Source of the DNA: Tricholoma matsutake
Taxonomy: Eukaryota; Basidiomycota; Agaricomycetes; Agaricales; Tricholomataceae
DNA length: 64,000 nucleotides
Direction: 5' to 3'
NCBI GenBank assembly: GCA_026075535.2
Contig: AP026539.1
Span: 5,084,001 to 5,148,000 of the forward strand
The position numbers were made by a program, and so were the translations under genes. Positions 23,271 to 33,829 of the stretch are shown here, in pieces. The stretch's first letter is position 1, and every line of letters begins with the position of its first letter. Under the pieces are notes generated by a model. It ran no database searches. It was not told the origin of the DNA and saw nothing but the letters and a program-made list of their open reading frames with translations.

Positions 23271-26064
23271 TCACTGTTTATATGCCCCAAGGATCCTCTT
23301 GGCATGTTTCAGGTTTCCCTCAGGCTCCCACAAGTTCTCCGATGTCGGGTATCTGACCCACTTCACTAGGAAGTGCATGGTCCTTCCTTTCTTCTTGTGT
23401 CTGATGATCGCTTCCACTTTGTACTCCGATTCGCCTTCTATCAAGTCAGGTGGTGGCTTTGGGAAGTTTGGCCCATGTGTCTTGGTTTCTTTATATGGGG
23501 AAAGGAGTGCCATGTGGAATACTGGGTGTATTTTCCACTGCCCTTGCAGCTTCAATCAGTAGGAGAGTGGGCTTAGGACTTTTTTGATGGTGAAGGGTCC
23601 TTCTCTCTTTGGTGCAAGCTTCCTTGTTGCGTGTGTTGTCTTGAGGTTTTTTGCTTCTAGCCACACCCTGTCTCCTTCTTTGAATGGGGTGAAGTGCCTC
23701 ATTGTTCTTTCTGCCATCATTTGTCTGGCCAACTCGTGTGTTGCCCTCGCTTTGTCTTGGGCTCATTGTAGTGCAACAATTCACTTCTCTATTGCCGGTA
23801 TGTTTGTTTTCAGATATGGGAGTGGGATCGCCTTGGGTTCATAGCCCATCATAAGGTAGAATGGGGAGTTCTTCTGTATGGAGTGTGTTCTTTGGTTGTG
23901 CATGAACTCCGCAGTCAGGGGAAGGTGCTTCCAATTCTCCTGATTGTTTGAGCAGAAGATCCATAGGTACACCTCCACCTCTTGGTTCACCCGTTGATAG
24001 GTCCACTTTGTCATTCAAGCTCGGAAAACATATCTATAATCATTGTCAAAGCTCTATAAAGCTCTACAAACCCATACAAACCCCTCCAAACCTCTATGAA
24101 CCTCTACAAAGTCACGAAAATGCTTCGAAATTCTTCGCAACACTTCGAAATTCTTTGTATGCCTTCAGCTGCCATAGTACAATTCCCCCGACCTTCGTAC
24201 AGCTCAGGATATACACTTGGAACATCATCGATGAGTTCCGAACCAGTTTCCAGCAATATCGCAGCAATATTGGCCTTCAAACAAGTCCAATATTTCCTCA
24301 ACGGACTTTGAAAATCATCGAACATCGAAAATCGACATCGGACACTATATCACTATCCAAATGGTCATTGTACACATGCCAGACGTATCCCCTACCATTG
24401 TCGAACAATATCACACCGATTTTGGGCCACAAATGAAGTCCGAAGAATCTTCGAAAATCTTCGAAAAACCTCGAACCTCAAAAAACATCTTCGGACACAG
24501 TATTTCCTATTTGAACAATCTTCGGACACATGCTGGACACATGGGACACTATCTTGAGTATATTGAACACATTTCGACCACATGTGCATGCATACAATCC
24601 ACTCGAAGCAGTTTCCGATGTTTTATTCAATTTATAACAAGGACAGTCCACTTTTAGCTATTCTTTCTTATTATTTCTTCATCATGTGTTATATTCACCC
24701 TTTCTAGTCTCGCTTTATTGTTCTGATATACTTCTATTATCTTTTGCCTTGAGTTTTCCACATGTTTGCCTCATGTTCTCTAGCCTTTTTAGGTAGTTTC
24801 TTTATTTTATATAAAAAGATGTACTAGATACAAAGAAAAAGAAGAAAGTTGTCATCTTCCTCCCAGATCACAGTGATTTGAGAGTTCAGTTTAGGCTTAT
24901 TCAGTCCGAAGCTTGGTGTTTTACCCTAAACTTCCTTGAAATTCCTTGAGATTCCTTGCATTATGCTATTTTTGCTCTTGTTTCCCTCGATTTGCCTTTG
25001 CTTTGCTTCTACTACTCATCTAGTTGCCTGATCTTGTGTCCAAACATATTTGCGCACTCAAAATTCCTTGAGACTTATTCAAAAAAACCTCGAAAAATAT
25101 CGCAACTCCTCGAAAATCATCGCAAGTCCTCAAAACACATTCTTTTAGCTTTGAACTGTTTTGACAAGCAGTTGTTTTATGACTATTTGACGGTCAGTCT
25201 GACAGGTGACATCTAGAGGGCCTCACATCCTTCCTCTGACTTGTGTTATACCATCTGAAGCCATTTTGTGGGTTTTGTTTGGGTTTCCGGGTTGAGCATC
25301 ATCACTGTTCTGTCTCTCTGTCAGTCTGGGGATGGTATGCCATGCTCATCGCCAGCTTGATTCTGAGCAATCTTCCTAGCTCCTGGAAAAGCTGCGAGGC
25401 AAACCTGGGAGGCCAAATCACTTGTAGAGGTTGTCTAGGTAGAGGGTGGCTGCTCCCAATGCATCCACAGTTTTCCTGCAAGGGATAAAAATTACCCCCT
25501 TCATAAGACCATGGTCTACCATGACCATGAGTGCATCATAACTATCAGACTCGGATAGGTCAGTTATGAAGTCCATTGTCACCATCGCAAATGGTCTCGT
25601 CGCTTCAGACTTGATTGGCTGTAGTGGCGGTGTTGTCAGGTGGGTGTTGACCTTCATCTGCTGGCATGTTGTGCATCCAGTGACATAATTCTTGATATAT
25701 GTCATCATCCCTGGCCACCAGTAGTCTCTTCTGATCATTTCGGTCGTTTGCCATTGTCCCAGGTGTCCGCTGGTTACCCCTTCATGGTATTTTTGCACCA
25801 GTTTCTTCCATAGTTCTCTGTTGTCAGGGACATAGCATCTGTCTTGGAAGAATAGAAGGCCATCTTCTATCTTCCAGTCTTCTAACGCCAATCTTGTCAG
25901 TGGTGTTCCCTTGGTTTTCAGTGCTTCAATCGCACTCTTTACCAGATTGTCTTTCATGATGCTTCCTGCGAGTAGATCATGCATTTCAGTGTCAATGAAT
26001 TTCACAAATACCATTTCTGGCAGCATTGTGATGTCTTCATTGTCATTGTCTTCTGCTGGTATGT
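23271..26064 (-). pseudogene. Element A integrase and chromodomain, split by element E
   Basis: 26,026-25,418 carries the region after RNase H, the HHCC finger (H...H, CTTC) in front of DYWWPGM, and the first catalytic Asp (TMDFITDLSES). It continues in other frames to [11 protein letters not shown] near 25,310, where element E intervenes. It resumes at 23,995 with RVNQEVEVYLWIF, then a GYEPKAIPLP block and a C-terminal chromodomain (ETKTHGPNFPKPPPDLIEG, then FLVKWVRYP...NLWEPEGNL) ending at 23,271. Removing E and one copy of GTT joins the reading exactly (RETE then RVNQ). Several TGA stops and frame jumps make it inactive. Confidence 0.88.
23996..25306. mobile_element. Element E: 1.3-kb insertion rich in TCGAAA repeats inside element A integrase
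   Basis: The insertion limits are set by the restored integrase reading frame. GTT occurs on both sides (23,993-23,995 and 25,307-25,309), consistent with a 3-bp target duplication. No terminal inverted repeats or LTRs are visible (left GATAGGTCCACTTTG, right GAGCATCATCACT). The left 650 bp and a patch around 25,070-25,130 are built from CTTCGAAA/TCGAAAAT-like units interspersed with TCTACAAA. The open frames in it (for example 23,948-24,436) look like repeat translations, not genes. The element class is unknown. Confidence 0.6.
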
Positions 26065-26069
26065 GGTCT

Positions 26070-26754
26070 TGTTAAGAACTGATCCTAGAGGGTTTGTCGG
26101 AATCTGCTCGGACACTGCGGGTGTTGATTATGGAAGGGTGTCAGGTCATTGCGGATTCTGCGGGAGGGGAAATGGAAAGGACTTGGCTTCAGCTTGTAAG
26201 AAGCTGTGCCCTTCACCTTGTCTGGTGTCCTATTTTTCAAGTTGGAGGTTTGGAGGTAGGAATGGGAAAGTGCGGGTAAATGCAGGAAGGAGTACGGAGG
26301 GACTTTAGGTTAAGTTCAGATGAGGTTAGAACTTCAGAGGGAGACTGGAGGTCGAGTCGAATGGAGTTGGAGTAGAAGGAGGTTTGGATTGGCAGATTAA
26401 AGTTGAGTCTATGTCGATATACGAACTGAGGAATACAAGGCAAAACTAACTAAGCTTAAATACTGTAGTCCGGAATAATGCGGAACAGGAATGAAGACTG
26501 TGGCAGTGTCTCGACTGCGTAGATAAATTATCTAGCGGGAGCCGCACAGGAATCCGTAGTCAAATTTGCAATAGAGATGGCAGCCTTGGAAAGGCAGCCA
26601 TGGATGCTGTACAGGGCAGCCTGATCCACAGCAGTGTGGGCAGTGCAAGGTGGCTGGGAACAAAATTGGGAAGCGTAGACAAAAGTCATGTTTGACATGC
26701 AGGAAAGGGTCAGATAGATGCAGGTTCTGATCGGGCAAGGAATGGTTCTTGACA
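26070..26754 (-). repeat. Element B 3' LTR
   Basis: 685 bp. Compared with the other LTR it lacks about 20 bp near 26,370 and otherwise differs mostly by CpG-type transitions. Confidence 0.93.
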
Positions 26755-26890
26755 GTATTTCCCCCTTAGTGCCGAGCCTACAAGGCACGTGAGGGTTTGA
26801 GTCTGAATGAGGAAGTTAGTTGAATTTCCGAATGTGGCAATTGGTTGAAAAAAGTTTCACATCGTTTCCTACTCTCATCATGTATCAGAA

Positions 26891-27874
26891 ATGTCCACCC
26901 CAGCAGTCTCCATGCAGATCAAAATGGCCATGATGAAGGCCCAACACGAACAGAGGGAGCAGGCACTGAGGGAGCAGATGGAAAGGGAGATGAAGGAGCT
27001 AGAGGAAGCGGCGAGGGAGGAGGAACGCCAGGCGCAGGAGGAGCAAAAGGCAGCAGAGGAGGCTGCAAAGGCTGAGGAGGCACACCAGGCAGAGGTGCGG
27101 AAAAAAGAGGCAGCGGCCGCAAGACGAGTGGAGAAGAAGCGAGTGGCTGTGGATGCGGGATTGGGCGATGAGGCCGAGGGGAGCAAGTCCCCAAAGAAAA
27201 AGAAAGTCACCAAGTCGAAGGCGCGAGTGGGGTCGGAGGAGTTGGAGGGTCCGGTGTGGGTGCAGGCCGCATTGCCCTGCAAAAGGTGCATACTTGTTTC
27301 CCTTTTCAGTCTCTTTTTACTGACAAGTGGCCTAGATGCAAATATCAAAAGATTGCTTGTTTCAAGATGGGTGCAAAGGGACATGTGTGCAACAACTGCA
27401 TGCCCATCAAACATAAGTGCGAGGAGGTAGTGTGGGAGGGGCAGGAAGCCCCTGCAGCAAGACCGGCGGGAACGACAGGGGCTGCCAGGGAAAACCTGGA
27501 AGTAATGCAACAGATGATGAAGTTGATAAGGAAGGGATTCACTGAGGTGGCCAATGCGGTGCGGGAGTAAATGGGGGAGATCTGGGATGCTTTGGACCCA
27601 GAGTGGGTGGAGGAAGAAAGTGCTGGGGAGGAGAGCAACGAGGGTGACGAAGAGGTGGAGCGGGCAGTGTGAGAGTCCCAGCGGGAAAGATGCGGGATCC
27701 GCAAATCTGGAGATGACTGGGAGGCCTTCCAGAGATATCTGGAGAAAAGGCGGGCGGATGACAAGGAGGAGAGCGAGAGTGGAGATGAGGAGGGTGGAGA
27801 GAAGGACGAGGGTGGAGAAGAGGGCGAGGTTGGGGGAGAGGGTGACAAAGATGGAGAGGGAGAAGCGGAGGTAG
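26891..27874 (+). pseudogene. Antisense ORF of element B: coiled coil plus cysteine cluster
   Basis: On the strand opposite to gag-pol, between the chromodomain and the 3' LTR, lies a protein with a long Glu/Ala/Arg-rich coiled coil (residues about 10-85, KAEEAHQAEVRKKEAAAARR), a basic KKKKVTKSKA patch, then a cysteine cluster PCKRC ... WPRCKY ... GHVCNNC ... KHKCE, and an acidic Asp/Glu-rich end (27,554-27,874). The cluster reads through only if the frame shifts near 27,300, and a TAA at 27,568-27,570 precedes the acidic part. Similar coiled-coil/Cys-cluster hypothetical proteins are common in basidiomycetes, and the Cys spacing recalls fungal zinc-cluster DNA-binding domains. Function is unknown. 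The 345-residue frame on the other strand here is its shadow. Confidence 0.55.
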
Positions 27875-27966
27875 TGTAGGGATCCAGTCGGATCCAAAAA
27901 AAAAAAAATTTTCAATAAAGTTTGTTTCTGAGTTCAGACTGAGTGAATAAGTAATGTGAATAGTCT

Positions 27967-29435
27967 TTAAGCGGGTAATGGTCCAGGTTTCTGCGGGTAG
28001 CGGGTGTGAAAATCTGCAAGGAGTTCTTGGGCGTGGTCAAGTTCTGTAACAGGTAGCCAGGAAGTCTCTTTGTTGGTTCCCTGGTAACCTTCCCATCGGA
28101 TGAGGTAGAGAATCTTGCAGTGACATCGGTTGTCGACTTTGGAGTTGAGGACTTCGGTGATCTCATATTTGAGCTCGTCATCAATGGTGATCGGAGGAGG
28201 TGGAGGTTGTACTCGATTTGGAATTGTGTTTGGGGAGTGTTTCTCTAGTTGAGAAACATGGAAAACAGGGTGAATGGCCCGCATGTGATCTGGGAGCCAC
28301 AGGGTGACTGAGTGAGTGCCCGGGCAGGCAATGATTTCGAAGGGGCCATGGTGCTTTTCGGAAAGTTTCTTGGAAGGATGAGTGGTGCAGATATTTTCCG
28401 CAGTGATGTAGGCAGAGTCACCAATGTTGAAGTCGGGTGTGGGTGCCCGATGTTTGTCCGCAGGACCTTGATAACGCTCTTGAGTGGCCGCAAGCTGTTT
28501 CTGAAGCTCCTGATGAAGGTCATCTAAGTCGACAATGAACTCGCGGGCGCACTGTGAAGCTAAGTCGCATTCTGGAAAGATGGAAATGTTTGGGTGATAG
28601 CCTTTGTTGGCAAAGAAAGGGGATACGCCTGTAGAGGCAGAAGGAGCATTGTTGTAGGCAAATTTGCCCAAGGGTAAGAGGTGAGACCAGTCGTCCTGCT
28701 GATAGTTGCAGAAGATCTGGAGGTACTGCTCCAAGGTCTGATTAAGTCATTCTGTCTGACCATCACCTTGTGGGTGATAACCAAAGTGAAGTGGATCCAC
28801 ATGTCAAGCGCTTTTCCGAGGGAGCGGAAGAAATGGGAGACAAACTTGGATCCCCAGTCACAAGTGACATGCAACAGAACACCATGCTTGGAGAAGACGT
28901 GGAGGACAAACAGGTTGGCTAGTTCTTGGGCTGTAATTTCATTGACAGTTGGGATGAAGATGCCTTGTTTGGTGAGACGGTCAACGATGACCAAGATAGC
29001 AGTGTGACCATTGGAGTCAGGTAGTTGCTCAATGAAATCCATGGAGATGGAGTTCCAAGGTCGTTCTGGAACTGGAAGTTGCTTTAGAAACCCGTAGGGC
29101 TTGTGTCGAGGTGATTTGGATCATTTGCAAGTGGTACAGGATTTGCAGAATTCCTGCACAAAGGTGCGGAGGTTTGGCCAGACATATTCCTGGCGGACAA
29201 GCTGCTGGGTTTTGTTTTGTCCAAAGTGGCCAGAGAGGATGTGATCATGTTTGTACTGAAGGACCTTGAGGCAAAGATCCGCGATGTCTGGAACATAAAT
29301 CCAGTCGAAGTGGCAGAGAAGACCTGCCTCGTCTATGGTCCAGTTGGGGTCGACAGGTGTTGGAAGATGTGCGGATGATAAAGGGTCAAGGGGTAGGGAG
29401 GTGCAGATGTCATGGTGGAGTTTCTCAACATCCAT
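27967..29435 (-). pseudogene. Element B integrase with chromodomain
   Basis: The HHCC finger is at 29,300-29,125 (HDHILSGHFGQ ... CKSCTTC). The catalytic core starts with SMDFIEQLPDSNGH (29,045) and contains a second Asp in VTCDWGSKFVS. A frameshift near 28,780 and a TGA at about 28,746 interrupt the HPQGDGQTE motif before LEQYLQIFCNYQQDDW. The C-terminal chromodomain (LIRWEGY ... ETSWLPVTEL) ends at 27,967. A TGA also follows the finger (after CTTCK). It would have inserted element cDNA; it is now inactive. Confidence 0.88.
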
Positions 29436-29516
29436 GATTACTGCTTGTCGAAGGATGGGTGTGGCGAAATAGGTGGCACAAAGGGAAGAAGTGAGCTGTT
29501 CCTGTGTGAATACAGG

Positions 29517-31600
29517 TCAGAAGTTGGTTGGGTTTACGGAGGCAAAGTCGCTATTTCCCCCTTTGCGGTAGACATCCCAACGTCTAGTGAGTGCGTCTGG
29601 CTTGGCCCCTAATTTTCCGGGGCAGAAGCAGATGACGAGATTGAACTGGGAAAGGTACTCAGACCAACGGGCCTGGCGGCGGGTGAGCAACTTGGTAGTG
29701 CTGAAGTACTCAAGATTTTTGTGGTCGGTGACCACATCAACCGGGTTTGCAGAACCCTCAAAATACTGCTGCCAGTGTTTGAAGGCTTTGAAAATGGCCA
29801 AGAGTTCCTTATCATGGGTGTCATAATTTAGTTCAGCGGGATTGAAAGAGCAGGAATGAAAAGTGACCGGATGGATTTCTCCATCCGCAGTGTAAACTGA
29901 AAGGATAGCCGCTAGGGCATAGTCGGAAGCATCAGTTTCGAGTACCATCTGTGAGTCAGGTACCCATTGCGTTAAGATGGGGGCATGAGTGAACTCTTGT
30001 TTGAGCTTTTCAAAAGCATTGCGGCACTTCTTGTTGAAGTCCCAGGGTGCGGATTTCCACGTCAAGCAGGTGAGTGGGATGACAATGTCTGAATAGCCAT
30101 TAATGAAGCGGCAGTAAAAGTTGCAAAAGCCTAAGAAGGATTGAATATCCTTAACTTTCCTAGGCTTGGGCCAGTCAAGCACGGTTTTGACTTTATCCTC
30201 GGACATCCGCAGTCCATCCGGTGAAAGGATGAAGCCTAAATATTTGACGGTGTCTTTGTGGAACTCACATTTCTGTGGAGAGGCATAAAGTCCATTTTTC
30301 CGGAGATGACAGAGGACTTCTTTGACGTGAGCCCCATGCTGGGACTTGTTGTCTGAATAGATTAGGATGTCGTTGAGGTATACGATGACACAAACATCCA
30401 GCATGTCGCTGAAGATGTCATTCATAAACTGCTGGAAAGCTGCGGGTGCATTAGTGAGTCCAAAGGGAACCACCAACCACTCGAAGGATCCATAGCGGGT
30501 GTGGAAAGTAGTTTTCCACTCATCACCATCAGCGATGCGGACTAGGTGATAAGCATGCTGCAAGTCTATCTTGGTGAATAAGCGGGCTTTGCAGGGAGAG
30601 TCAAGGAGGTCGGAAATGAGAGGAAGTGGGTAGCAGTCTTTCTTTGTAAGATGGTTAAGTCCTTGGTAGTCGACACAAAGTCAGAGACTACTGTCCTTCT
30701 TCTTGATGAAGAGAATTGGAGCGCCATGCGGAGACTTGGATGGGTGGATGAAACCTGAGCAGACGTTTTCATCAATAAAGACTCGTAAGGCTTCTAATTC
30801 AGAGGGAGAGAGAGAATACATGCGGCCTGGAGGTGGAGGAGTATTGTCTTCTGTCTCTATCTTGAGGTCATAAGACCAATGCAGAGGAAGGGTATCCGCT
30901 TTAGTCTTATTAAAGACATCAGTGAATTCATGATACTCAGGCGGAATATCGGAGAGGTCGGATGAGTCAGTGGATTGGGCGGAGCGGGCGGATAACCCTT
31001 CTGGAGCGAAGGTCATCTGAAAAGCTACTGCCCCAGGAAGTTTGCTAGCACACACATAAGCGGCAGCATTGATGAAGGAGATGTCGGGGGGTGTAAATTT
31101 AGGAGGAATGGGGGTTTCAGAAAGTGCGGAGGAGTCGAGGATTTCTACTGGAAGATTCGGGGACAAAGGTGACGTCAAGGGTGCTGGACCTCTATGATCT
31201 GCAGAGCGGAAAGCGAGTTGGCTTGAAGACCAGTCAATCAACGGATTGTATTGCTTCAGCCAGTTATGACTGAGTATGGCAGAACAGGAAGAGTCGAGCA
31301 AGGTTACATAAAATGACAAATTGAATACTTCACCAGCAGGGAAGGTGACCGGAAGTTTGACGATCTGAGTTATGGTGGAGTTGCAAGATCCATCAAAGAG
31401 TCGTAAACCGATCGGGTTAATGGATTCTGTGCTGAGTTGGTTTTTCAACACAAAGGAGGAGTCAAGGAAGCAGTGGGAGGAGCCAGAGTCGATAAGGGTT
31501 CAGAAAGGGGCAGAAGAGTCAGGAAAGGATAAAAGAATGGTCAGGGAGTCAGGGTCGGAAAGAATGGACACATTGAGACAAATGTAGGCAGCCAAATGGG
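29517..31600 (-). pseudogene. Element B protease, reverse transcriptase and RNase H
   Basis: The protease motif LIDSGSSHCF lies near 31,490, right after a TGA. The long frame 31,451-30,681 holds the rest of the protease and the start of RT (SGFIHPSKSPHGAPI). A TGA at 30,681-30,683 precedes LCVDYQGLN where Arg is expected. RT and RNase H follow in 30,563-29,517: LTNAPAAFQQFMNDIF, the catalytic box YLND (normally YLDD), LETDASDYALAAILS for RNase H and a TDHKNLEYF block. The first Asp of the RT pair is Asn (codon AAC after CTC), a change that fits CpG to CpA. Confidence 0.9.
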
Positions 31601-32149
31601 TAAGGTCAATGCAACCCCCAGCCCCAATGGCTGTATCCTGAGGGTTGCGGACTATTTTTCCAAGTCCGTAGTCTCAGGAACAACAGTGGATGCATGGGCT
31701 TTTGCAGCTTTGGATTTCGGGCAGTTTCCTGCTACGTGCCCTTCCTCACCACTGTAGAGACAAAGTCGTTCTCTCATGTGACGTTCTTGCTCCTCCCCAG
31801 TAAGCTTGCCCTTCTTCCCCAACTTATCAGAGATGGACGACTTGGGCTTGTCCTGGGAAGTGTTCTTTGTTGTGGAAGACTGCCAGTACTTTACAGTCCC
31901 CCACCTGTCCTAGTGGACTCCGACCAGACTGACCAGAGTCCACTGGAGTCCGAGTGGAGTCCGAGTGGAGTCCAATTGAACTACACTAAGTCATGTAGAG
32001 TTCAATCCCCCATTGGAGTCCAAGTGGAGTCCGAGTGGAGTCCAACTGGAGTCCGAGTGCAACCAAATGATAAGTCAATTAGATATGAGCTCAAAGGACT
32101 TCAGACTTGGTGAATTTCATAAAGTACCCGCAAAATAAATTTGTGTACT

Positions 32150-32231
32150 GCAGGAATTGAACTCAAGACCTCACCATAAGGAATCACATGACAAACCAAA
32201 CAAGTGTGCTCAACCACTTGAGCCACAGGAG
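32150..32231 (-). other. tRNA-like Pol III promoter relic, left end of element C
   Basis: On the minus strand an A-box-like TGGCTCAAGTGG (about 32,224-32,213) is followed some 50 nt later by a B-box-like GAGTTCAATTCC (about 32,164-32,153). The spacing fits a tRNA gene or tRNA-derived SINE head. The acceptor stem does not pair, so it is not a functional tRNA. It points out of the element. Confidence 0.5.
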
Positions 32232-32390
32232 ATTTATTGGGGATCAATATAAGGTTTATTTATGACTCAACTTTTCATATTCTTCGAGGAGGCATTTTTT
32301 AAACAATTAAGATCAAAAATTTTTAATTAACCACATCCCTCGTGTAGGACACAAGGGAGTGGGTATAATATAATAATAAACAAAAAAAAA

Positions 32391-32581
32391 CCCCTCTCGC
32401 ATCTTGCGAGAGGGGGGGGATTACTACTATGTACATAAAAAACTAAACCCCTCGTGTTCAGCGCGAGGGGGGGATTCATAAGTACTACAATATATATACC
32501 CCTCGCATTCAGTGCAAGGGGGGGGCAGAGATAAATTTAAAATAATAAAGACCCCTCCCCATGCAAAATGCGGGGGAGGGG
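32391..32581. repeat. Four GC-rich hairpins at 51-57 bp spacing
   Basis: Hairpins at 32,391-32,418 (11-bp perfect stem CCCCTCTCGCA, loop TCT), 32,448-32,471, 32,499-32,521 and 32,552-32,581 all have CCCCTC arms and G-rich tails, separated by AT-rich spacers of about 30 nt. Mismatches in the later ones are CpG-type. Confidence 0.8.
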
Positions 32582-32589
32582 GGGTTGGG

Positions 32590-33751
32590 GGATGCGGTCT
32601 GGGGTGGGTGTCATCGCCCACCCCTCCTCGCATGTGTCTGTCGCCGTAGCAAGCCGCACCCATCATCCACCCTATGAGCAGAGGCTCGTAGGCATGGGGA
32701 TGGGTGCCGTGGTTGTCATAGCCCTGGTCTACCCGCCATCCACCTGACGAGCAGGTGCTCATCGGCGTGGGGTGGGTGTGTTGTCAGTTTTGCGGGTCTC
32801 CTAGTTCAGAGGGGTTGGGGGGAGGGGTCAGTGATGTGGCATGTGAGGGAGGGGGTAGGAGGGTGCTTACCAGGTGGGTATCCTGCTCTGCAGGTCTCCC
32901 ATTACCCCTCTGCTGTCTCCTACTCTTTATCAACACCCTCACATCCCGTTTGGATGGGGAGGAGGGGGCTGCCACGGGTGTCGTCGGGTCTGGGTTGATC
33001 CCCGTCATTCCGTGTTGGCGTCGGCATTGCCCTGTCATCGTTTGCCATCGTCACCTCCATTCCACCTGTGATCCACCCCCCAAGCAGTGGCTCAAGGGGC
33101 TGGAGGCAGGTGGTGTGTCGTTGGCCCCATTGCTTTGCGTTCTGGGGGTCCTGGTGACACTCACGATCCACCCTACGAGCAGGGACTCACAGGCATGGGG
33201 TGGGTGTGTGGGGTTGTCTCGCGTCCGGCCATCGGTTGTTACCAGTAGAGTAGAACCTACAAAACAAAAGAAACGAGTTAGTTAGTTTATAAAAACAAAA
33301 AGCAAACAAAAAAACTTACGTAGGGCCCAAACCACGCAATCTGCATCATTTGGGTCCGCGTTCCATCCAGTCAGCTCGTTTGTGGGTGGTGGCATCGTTA
33401 CCAGTAGTTTATAACCTAGAAAACTAAAGAAACTGGTTAGTTAGTTTATAAAAACAAAAAGCAAACAAAAAAAAACTTACCTAGGGCCCAAACAACGTGA
33501 TCTGCATTGTTTGGGCCCATGTTCCATCCATTCAGCTCGTTTGCAGGTGGTAATGATGGCGGATTGGGCGTGGGAGCAGTGGCAGTGGGTGTCCACGCAG
33601 TGGTGGTGGTGGTAGAGAGAGGAGGGAGGGAAGCGGCATCAATGGTGGTGGTGGTGAGTGATGAGTTGGCACATTTGATGACGCAGCAATATGCTTTGTC
33701 ATACACAGCTGCACCACAGTACCTAATGCAAGTAGATGATGCCTTACACAA
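32590..33751 (-). other. Exon-like modules in element C (EPLLxGW and GPNxADxVVWAL units)
   Basis: Read on the minus strand, a Thr/Pro-rich open stretch (33,660-33,560) leads into ELNGWNMGPNNADHVVWALG, ending at a splice-donor-like G/GTAAGT near 33,483. After a pyrimidine-rich, CTAAC-containing intron-like stretch a second unit starts with MPPPTNELTGWNADPNDAD and again ends in GTAAGT. Further on, several segments contain YEPLLIGW, LEPLLGGW or close variants. The unit pair at 33,239-33,396 and 33,397-33,557 is a tandem duplication. Exon structure is inferred from donors and branch-like motifs only; no start or stop is secure and no family with known function is recognised. Confidence 0.45.
33239..33557. 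repeat. Two tandem units of about 158 bp in element C
   Basis: Both units start GTTACCAGTAG, contain AGTTAGTTTATAAAAACAAA and then a GGGCCCAAAC...TTTGGG palindrome, and end with CAGCTCGTTTG plus a GGTGGT stretch. Differences are largely transitions. Confidence 0.8.
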
Positions 33752-33757
33752 GGTACT

Positions 33758-33829
33758 GTGGTGTAACAGTTATATTGTGCATCATGATTGATTACATAAG
33801 CAACCTATGGGGATCTGGGTTCAATTCCT
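33758..33829 (+). other. tRNA-like Pol III promoter relic, right end of element C
   Basis: A weak A-box-like TGGTGTAACAG (33,759-33,769) is followed by a good B-box-like GGGTTCAATTCC (33,817-33,828). No clover-leaf can be closed. Orientation is outward, mirroring the relic at 32,150-32,231. Confidence 0.45.

Noticed and set aside
24096..24657. Overlapping open frames in element E on both strands
   Set aside because: They are translations of TCGAAA-type repeats, which lack stops in several frames, and show no protein-like conservation.
26878..27915. 345-residue minus-strand open frame
   Set aside because: Low-complexity Ser/Leu/Pro translation opposite the coiled-coil antisense ORF; no domain, and it lies between the element B chromodomain and polypurine tract. 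Treated as a shadow.
31372..31587. Plus-strand frame in the element B gag-pol region
   Set aside because: Antisense shadow of the protease region.
32391..32581. CRISPR-like array of regularly spaced repeats
   Set aside because: The units are hairpins with degenerate arms in a eukaryotic transposon, the spacers are AT-rich filler and no cas-like gene exists.
33446..33751. A complete 101-residue gene in element C
   Set aside because: The frame runs through a donor-like GTAAGT into T-rich intron-like sequence; only the upstream part looks coding, so it is reported as a module.
32150..33829. Functional tRNA genes
   Set aside because: Only A/B-box-like motifs are present; acceptor and anticodon stems cannot be formed.
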